Of a stretch of DNA of 60,000 bases, positions 53,557 to 60,000 are shown piece after piece. Source of the stretch: Adiantum capillus-veneris (taxonomy: Eukaryota > Streptophyta > Polypodiopsida > Polypodiales > Pteridaceae); assembly GCA_014529385.2 (NCBI GenBank), contig CM043966.1:43782537-43842536 (forward strand). Reading direction: 5' to 3'. The position numbers and the translations under genes were made by a program. The stretch's first letter is position 1; every line of letters starts with the position of its first letter. Under the pieces are notes generated by a model. The model was given only the letters and a program-made list of their open reading frames with translations, did no database searches and was not told the origin of the DNA.

Positions 53557-56501
53557 ATGGTGCTCACGGACATCACAAATGGTTTTCTTCCACCACCACG
53601 TACTCCGCACACCAAAAGCATACATATTCGCTTACCCACGGCATTTGCACCGAAGACCACTAGTGAAGGTGATCAAAGGTCATCACAGGAACGTCGCACC
53701 GCTTGTGAGACCAATGTTGACATTTGGGTGGATGGCCATTTGTACCCTTACGATCCTATAAGCCGCTTCCATCCACCGTTTAATAGCCTTTTCACATTTC
53801 TTCAATGTCTTGGGAGGGGAGAAGCTGGCTTGTTAGGCTATTGTAAGCGGCTGTGTATGGGTGCAGGTGCTTCTTTGCATATGTGGATGCACGAATGTCA
53901 AGCTCTTCACCTCAAGACGGCGGCATTACAAGAGAGTGTTGCCTCTTCGGAGAGGGTAGTTAAAAGTCTTGAACAATAAATGCAAGAAAAGGAGTCCCAC
54001 ATCCAGAAGCTTACCAACACCATCACATACTTGAAAGAAACACCCCTTGGTGCAAGGGAACGCAAACACCCGTATTCATCCATTGAAACTCTTGCACATT
54101 CCGGAGGAGCATGCAAACGACGAGTTACAGCCACAAGGTGATTTGGTCTTTACTTGCATGCTGCATTCTTACTTCACACTATTTTCTAACATTTATGTTT
54201 ATTTGTTGCTAGAAACTTCATCCAGGAGGCATGCGGTGGAACAAGCCAAGATAATCGAGTCAACCTTCTCACTAGTTGTCTCAATACCGAGGACGTTATT
54301 TCTATCTTACAATCACCTGGAGGTAAGCACATTAAGGATGCAGTCACCAAGGACCTTATGCGTAAATTAAGAAATGTGGTTAATGATGATGACGTTCAAC
54401 AAGCTTGTGATGAGGCTGGAATCAGCACCAAAGCCTATCAGGCTATTTTTCAACTCCTAAAGGATGCCCTCAAAGAACATGGCATTGTGAAAAACCTATT
54501 TCCCGTTCCTCACAAGGTCAAGCTCGCAAAGAAGGCCACAAACGAAGATGTGTTCTCCCGCACATACCTACACATTGAGGACACAATGCCAACTTCCCTT
54601 TATGCTTCGTGCGCAACAAAGACAAGGGGAAAAGGTAAGAAACAATCCATAAGACCTTCAAATAAGGGCTTTCCTTACACAATGTGGAACAATATTTTCG
54701 TGCATCTTAGAAGGCTTCAAGAAGCCATGCTTAGATTTTACGAGTTACCTGAAGAAGGTTACACAATTTACTTTTTTCTTTGGTATTATTCTTTTCATAG
54801 AAGCTAAAGTTTAAGGTCTTAGCACTATTTATTTTGTAGTGCCTGGCACAAAAGTCGCTTTTGTGCTGAAACTCGATGAGTGTCAAATAGTGAAAGGCCG
54901 AAGGTTAGAGAGGCTAAGTGTCACTCTAATGAATGAGGCCCTTCTGCAAACCAAGCGAAGGGATTCAGTCGAGCCATATCCCACCCTATCTTTTAGCGTG
55001 CAATCAGAGAAAGACATTTGGTGGTTGGGTGCTATTGAGGTGCCCAAAGAGACCAATGGAGTACTTTCGTGGATTTTTGAGAGAACTCCATGGATCACAG
55101 AAGTAATACACTCCCAAATTGCAGGTCAGAAGTTGGAGATTGAGGGCTTTGGTAGTTATGATGTGGAGTGGCACTTAGGTGGGGATTTGAAGACCATAAA
55201 GTGTTTGCTTGGCTGCAAACACGGGGCTTCTTCTCTCATGCCTTGTCCATTTTGCACTCGAGGGTACAAACCTAATGGACAAAAATCACATAAGAGCACT
55301 GCAAATGCCAGTTACATGCTTCCATGGCAAGGGCATGGAGAACAAGGGTTAGATTGTCATGATGTCGGAGATGAAGGTAGAGAATGGGAAGCATCTATTC
55401 TGAGATGTCCCATGCTCAATGCCCCAGACCGTGATCAAAAGGACCACACTTGGAATCCAATCTTTCAATTTCCTCTATCGAATGTACATTTTTGTACATT
55501 ACACGCATTCATGCGTATTTTTGATAGGCTATTGAAGCTCCACATTGACTATGCTTTCACAATGAAACCGTTGGAAAAGTCCCAGGAAGCGATCGAAAGA
55601 GTGGAGGTACTCTTGAATTCCATTGGTTGTCACGGTGGAAATGTGTCTATAGTTGCTGCAAAGAACACAGGGGAGGCCCATGAAATTGCTCAACAAGTGT
55701 CAATGAGTGGACAAAAAGCTAGACACTTTTTGAAGAAAGTTTCCCAAGGAAAGCCAAGTCGATATGATGCTCAAAGTAGCTCCAACCAGCAGGCAGGTAA
55801 CCTTTGGGAGCTTTGGAAGGAGTTATGCAAAGCTACTACTGACAATGATTCAAATGGCGAGCTTGCAAACAAGAGCAAGCAAGTTTGGGCCCATTTTGAT
55901 AAAATGGTCAAGCTTATGAGCCTTAACAGCACAACAGAAGAACAACGGCAATCATTTCAAGAAGCTTTGGCGGATTTTACCAAGGTCTTCACCCTTTCTT
56001 GGGGTGAAAATAACATCACACATTACATGGTAAGTCATTCATGGTGTATTCATTACAAGGGATTGTTTTTATTTACTAATGTGGATTGTTTGCTCATGTG
56101 AACAGCATATCTTGTTTGCGCATGGTGCATTTTTTATGCACAAGTATAGATCGCTTGAAATTTTTAGCACTCAAGGCATGGAGAAGTCCCATTATCGAGC
56201 AAGGGGAGTGTACTTCAAAAACACTCGACATGGTGGTGGAATGGTGCAATCCAATTATTTGGAGGAGATGTTCAACTGGTTTTTTCGCACAACATTTTCT
56301 CGTAAGCTCACAATGGAGCGTACGCGACAATCCAAGATTGCTATTGAAGTGCGCAAATGGAGTCGTCAAGAGCATAGCAACAAGTGGCAAATGTCGCAAG
56401 GTCCCACCAAGCATGCTGCATGGCGGCGATGCAAAGTGCGACAAGGATCAAAGTGGATACTGCGCGAGTCACTAAACGTGAACGCAGGGTCCAGCTCTTA
56501 G
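53557..56501 (+). pseudogene. DDE-like DNA transposase, four exons, one in-frame stop
   Basis: Exons 53557-54137, 54213-54757, 54840-56029 and 56106-56501 have GT..AG introns of 75, 82 and 76 bp. The coding length is 2712 bases, exactly 904 codons. ATG 53557 gives MVLTDITNG. Codon 141 is TAA (53977-53979) in a predicted coiled coil. Exon 3 has VLKLDECQIVK with a candidate first catalytic Asp (388), HLGGDLKTIKCLLG (Asp491), PCPFCTRG (C-x2-C at 511-514) and LHAFMRIFDRL (about 596-606). Exon 4 has HILFAHGAFFM and QGMEKSHYRARG. The pattern matches a transposase-like family I recall from unannotated animal and fungal proteins. I cannot name the superfamily. The H3 gene follows on the same strand. 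Confidence 0.72.
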
Positions 56502-56553
56502 CGACATGTTTATTTAAAAAATAATACTTCTTTTAAAAAAATTAGTGTGAACA

Positions 56554-56583
56554 GGGCCCTTTTTAAATGGGCCCTTATAAATA
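56554..56583 (+). promoter_or_regulatory. promoter of the histone H3 gene
   Basis: Two GGGCCC boxes (56554-56559 and 56569-56574) flank TTTTTAAAT, immediately followed by TATAAATA (56576-56583), 57 bases before the ATG. TGGGCC-type boxes occur in promoters of plant cell-cycle genes (known), so S-phase or proliferating-cell expression is a guess. Confidence 0.55.
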
Positions 56584-56640
56584 TTGCATGCTCTCATAAA
56601 TCACTCATTTCTTAAGAACAGGTGAGCTCTTACCAACGAA

Positions 56641-57537
56641 ATGGTGCGCACCAAACAAACCGCGAAAGAGCATCCGCCTGCCAACAAAAACACCCTCCAA
56701 GGATGTGAGAAGCCGTCATGGCTTAAAGGCACAAGAAAACGGCCACGAACACCTGGCCGTTCCAAGAACTCTTCTGGTAGTGGGCATGGTGGTAGGGCAC
56801 GAGAGTCATCAAGGACTGTTGAATCTCCACCTCCTCAAGATATAACACCTAGAAAGAGAATGAAGCAACGTGCCCAGCGCTGGAGAGAAGCAGAGGGCCA
56901 GCAAACATCAGAGTCCGATAGGGAGCAGCCGTCGCTCCCCCAATCACAAGCAGGACCATCCAGGACTCGGGTGGTCAATACAGACACCGAATCAGAGAGT
57001 GAGACACCATGGCTGCAAGAAAACATACCGCGCACACACCGGGTGGCCGTTGGGGGGAAGACATTGCCTCAAGGCAAGGGAGCTCTCCCCACACGACAAG
57101 ATCGGCAACCAAGGGAAGAGGAAGAATCAGAACAAACTGCAGAACCAGTCCCTAAGCATGTAAACAGATGCAAGTCTAAGTTTTTCAAGAAGCCTTCACG
57201 CCGCCCGCCAGCGAATGTGCAAGTGCCCCCAAGACAACCACAGCGGCACCGAGGAATAGCAAGGGCATTTGCAGAAATCCGCCACTACCAGAAGACGACG
57301 GAGCTCTTGATTCGATGCGCCCCCTTTGCTCGCACTGTGAAGGAAGTGCTTCAAAGCTATGGAAATCAGTATAGGATGCAAGCAATAGCGCTAGAGGCTA
57401 TTCAAGAAGCTGCAGAGGCCCACATCATTTCAGTGTTGGAAGATACCAACCTATGTGCCATTCATGCAAAGCGAGTGACAATACAGCCAAAAGATATGCA
57501 GCTTGCACGACGATTGCGACGAGACTTCGAGCATTAG
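56641..57537 (+). CDS. histone H3 variant with about 200-residue N-terminal tail
   Basis: 298 codons, one exon, intact. The start [11 protein letters not shown] resembles the canonical H3 start ARTKQTARKS, with Lys at the position of K4. Residues 11-200 are basic, Ser/Pro/Arg-rich and unlike H3. From about 204 the histone fold aligns without gaps to H3: [20 protein letters not shown] (alphaN), loop 1 of normal length, [15 protein letters not shown] (alpha2) and [19 protein letters not shown] with QLARRLRR (alpha3). Residues matching H3 Cys110, His113, Arg116 and Asp123 are kept, so tetramer formation should be possible. Loop 1 length and the [14 protein letters not shown] segment favour an H3 origin over CENH3. 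It would act in chromatin. Its position next to a transposase is the striking point. Confidence 0.92.
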   Translation: MVRTKQTAKEHPPANKNTLQGCEKPSWLKGTRKRPRTPGRSKNSSGSGHGGRARESSRTVESPPPQDITPRKRMKQRAQRWREAEGQQTSESDREQPSLPQSQAGPSRTRVVNTDTESESETPWLQENIPRTHRVAVGGKTLPQGKGALPTRQDRQPREEEESEQTAEPVPKHVNRCKSKFFKKPSRRPPANVQVPPRQPQRHRGIARAFAEIRHYQKTTELLIRCAPFARTVKEVLQSYGNQYRMQAIALEAIQEAAEAHIISVLEDTNLCAIHAKRVTIQPKDMQLARRLRRDFEH

Positions 57538-57679
57538 CCGAAGTTACCCCTCTTTTTGTATTGCACACCCTTATCTTTGTAATGATTTGACTTTCCAATG
57601 ACAATATGATCAACAGTTGTGTCTACTGTGTCTATTATCTTTGTAATTTCAAGTTCTGTATGTAATTGTAGTCAATTTC
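57538..57679. other. H3 3' flank
   Basis: AT-rich, no gene; presumably 3' untranslated region. Confidence 0.5.
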
Positions 57680-58865
57680 AGTAAATTTGTGCATTTTAAG
57701 TAACCTTAGGGGTAGATAAGCCTACAAGGGGCAGAAAAATGCCTGGCCACAAGGGCGCGCAAATGGCCCATCAAAAACTGATGGATGGGCCATTTGCGCG
57801 CCCTTGTGGCCAAGCCTTTTTCTGCCCCTTGTAGGCTTATCTACCCCCAAGGGTACTTAAAATAACCAAATTTACTAAAACCTATTGGTTTTGCATCAAT
57901 ATTTTATATGGATCCTTATGGACACCTTTTTTTGGTCATTTCAAGCTTTGAATTCCTTATAGAATATCAAAACAAATAACATATTGTGAAACCAAGTGTC
58001 CAATGTAATTTGACTTTTTGGTGCAAGGGTGTAGTAGGTAGAGCTAAAGCAAGTGATAGTTTGCTGGAAACTTCATTTCATAATTGATTTGAGCTTTTCT
58101 AGTGTCCTTGAGTGTGAACATATACTGGAATGCCATAAAAGGTTGCATTTAAATGAATGATGCAAAACCAATCCATTGCAATAAATTTGTGCTTTTTAAG
58201 TACCCTAGGGGGTAGATTGGCCAATAAGGGGCAAAAAAATGCCTGGCCACAAGGGCGCGCAAATGGCCCATCCAAAACTGACGGATGGGCCATTTGCGCG
58301 CCCTTGTGGCCAGGCATTTTTCTGCCCCTTGTAGGCTTATCTACCCCCAAGGGTACTTAAAATAACCAAATTTACTAAAACCTATTGGTTTTGCATCAAT
58401 ATTTTATATGGATCCTTATGGACACCTTTTTTTGTTCATTTCAAGCTTTGAATTCCTTATAGGATATCAAAACAAATAACATATTGGGAAACCAAGTGTC
58501 CAATGTAATTTGACTTTTTGGTGCAAGGGTGTAGTAGGTAGAACTAAAGCAAGTGATAGTTTGCTGGAAACTTCATTTCATAATTGATTTGAGCTTTTCT
58601 AGTGTCCTTGAGTGTGAACATATACTGGAATTTCCATAAAAAGGTTGCATTTAAATGAATGATGCAAAACCAATCCATTGCAATAAATTTGTGCTTTTAA
58701 GTACCCTAGGGGGTAGATTGGCCTATAAGGGGCAAAAAAATGCTTGGCCACAAGGGCGCGCAAATGGCCCATCCAAAACTGATGGATGGGCCATTTGCGC
58801 GCCCTTGTGGCTAGGCATTTTTTGCCCCTTATAGGCTAATCTAACCCCCTAGGGTACTTAAAAAT
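57680..58865. repeat. 500-bp tandem repeats, each with a long hairpin (three hairpins)
   Basis: Near-perfect inverted repeats of about 75 bp have loops of about 9-11 bases. Arms are at 57698-57772/57784-57858, 58198-58273/58283-58358 and 58699-58773/58783-58860. The hairpins are spaced almost exactly 500 bp apart, with the intervening 340 bp also duplicated. The stem contains CAAGGGCGCGCAAATGGCCC. The third unit is the hairpin alone. They lie between convergent genes. No coding capacity is seen. Confidence 0.92.
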
Positions 58866-59175
58866 CACAATTATACTCAAATTGACTGCAATTACATACC
58901 TTGAAATAACAAAGTCAAAAAACAATTCATATCACCAATTGAAACAATTTTCAAGATTGACAAATCAGATTGAAAAGAATTTGCAATATAGAGAGACAAT
59001 TTCAAATATTTTTTATTCCTTCTAGCACGGTGATTTTACATCATGTATCTAAGGAGTTTAGAATTTTTTTGACCATTTCCTGGCGCCTATTTTGCGCGTA
59101 AGGCAACTCCCCAGTCAAGAGGGACTGCGCTATGGCATTTGGGTCAGTTGAGCCAATGGAAGCATGTATCCCTAT
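58866..59175. other. AT-rich spacer, no gene
   Basis: Probably 3' untranslated region of the minus-strand gene; nothing else is recognised. Confidence 0.5.
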
Positions 59176-60000
59176 CTAGGCAAGCACTTTACCACGAAAG
59201 CCAGTGCCAAACGTTGTGCATACAAGGGATCTACGCACTAGGAACACTTGATGCGCAGTTTGAGCAATGGTACTCAAACACAAAAACTTGCTCAAAGCTT
59301 TTAACGACCAAGTCATAAAATGGGCTTGGGGAGTAAATTCATTATGGATAATGGCCACATCGCCAAGGGGGAGTTGTCCGAGGTAATGCGCAAGGGAAGA
59401 TTGAGGTCCAAAGCCCGTCCGCTTGCCACCCGTCCTTGCAGCAAAATCATCAACCTCCACAACATCCTGTCATAAACTGATGAAGGTTGAGAAAAAAGAC
59501 AACGAAGGATAAAATAATAACATGAAAATTAGGATACAGTTTACCTCCTGCTCCTTGTCATCCTCCTCCCTGTTGCCCTTTGCATCCAAGTCAATGGTCC
59601 CATGCACCACAGATACAAGCTTTGGATCATCAGATGGGAGGTTGCATAATGGCATAGGCATCCTAGCAGCCTCAACCTTGGCTTGCGTGGCTTGGAAATC
59701 TTCATCAGCCACGTGCAACTGCTCTGCTGCCAGGACCTCCGCACATACAACTGCAATAGTGTCAGCAACAGAGTCCCCATCTGGCAAGAGCTTGCTTTCT
59801 AGGGCATCTAGCGTGTTGTCTAAGGGACATTTGCTGCTGTTGCATAGCACGCTCAAGCATTCATCCATGCGCAGGCCAAATGATTTTTCCAAATCATGCA
59901 GGAACACAAACTCCTCCCCATCCACTAACACTGAGGAGAAGCGGCTAATTTCTACATATGGGATAGCCACATCCGTCAGTGGTAGTGGCACTGGAGTGTC
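59176..60000 (-). CDS. unidentified spliced gene, 3' two exons, runs off the window
   Basis: Exon 60000-59545 is open to the window edge (LTDVAIPYVEISRFSSV, VDGEEFVFLHDLEKSFGL). The intron 59544-59467 (78 bp, GT..AG, phase 0) leads to exon 59466-59176, ending in TAG. The second exon encodes RTGGKRTGFGPQ and NEFTPQAHFMTW. I do not recognise the family. The first exon is acidic. The intron length matches those of the transposase gene, and the gene is convergent with it across the hairpin repeats, so it may belong to the same mobile element. It could equally be a host gene. Confidence 0.6.

Noticed and set aside
53557-56501. Plant CACTA (En/Spm) transposase
   Set aside because: The motifs do not match the plant CACTA transposase as I know it, and no CACTA terminus is seen near 53000.
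56641-57537. Centromeric histone (CENH3)
   Set aside because: The long tail suggests it, but loop 1 is not extended and alpha3 has the H3 sequence [15 protein letters not shown]3-derived is the better call.
57680-58865. CRISPR-like array
   Set aside because: Units are 500 bp with internal hairpins in a eukaryotic genome; this is a tandem foldback repeat.

Overview
The window is nuclear DNA of a land plant. The evidence is plant Ty1/copia and Ty3/gypsy retrotransposons, a decayed PPR-type repeat and a cytosolic 18S-ITS-5.8S-ITS-25S rRNA block. The density of nested elements and the style of the PPR and 5.8S sequences suggest a fern or another large-genome non-flowering plant; that placement is inference. 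I see no ordinary single-copy host gene except possibly the partial gene at the right edge.

Layout. 1-8591: a minus-strand Tat-like gypsy family (G1) as gag-pol, one LTR, a second integrase fragment and a broken LTR, so one LTR is shared by two partial copies. 9945-10763: duplicated PPR-like debris. 10764-13436: a truncated plus-strand copia (C3). 14885-30434: a minus-strand gypsy (B), split by a 288-bp MITE (28857-29144) and by a complete non-autonomous element, TR (19581-28485), which has near-identical LTRs, a CACTG target duplication and two long intact ORFs (gag and protease) but no reverse transcriptase. 30435-33198: an rDNA fragment. 33199-39400: a degraded coiled-coil element (D) and a non-coding stretch with repeated palindromes. 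39366-52985: a minus-strand gypsy (A) whose aspartic protease lies after the integrase. A is split by copia Cop1 (41379-50814, TSD GTTGC), which is itself split by copia Cop2 (45366-49300).

53000-60000 is different in kind. It holds a four-exon gene for a DDE-like transposase with introns of about 75-80 bp and one in-frame stop. About 140 bp downstream, on the same strand, is an intact 298-codon gene for a histone H3 variant with its own TATA box. The H3 has a nearly normal histone fold and an H3-like first few residues, separated by a tail of about 200 residues. Three long hairpins in 500-bp tandem repeats follow, then a convergent spliced gene that runs off the window. A transposase and a histone H3 side by side is the most unusual feature here.

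The retroelements show how such elements live together. TR, A and D carry the same polypurine tract, and TR and A share a protease followed by W-x-P-K repeats. TR may therefore be mobilised by A-like elements. Most other pol genes are dead, mainly through in-frame stops consistent with C-to-T decay of methylated DNA.
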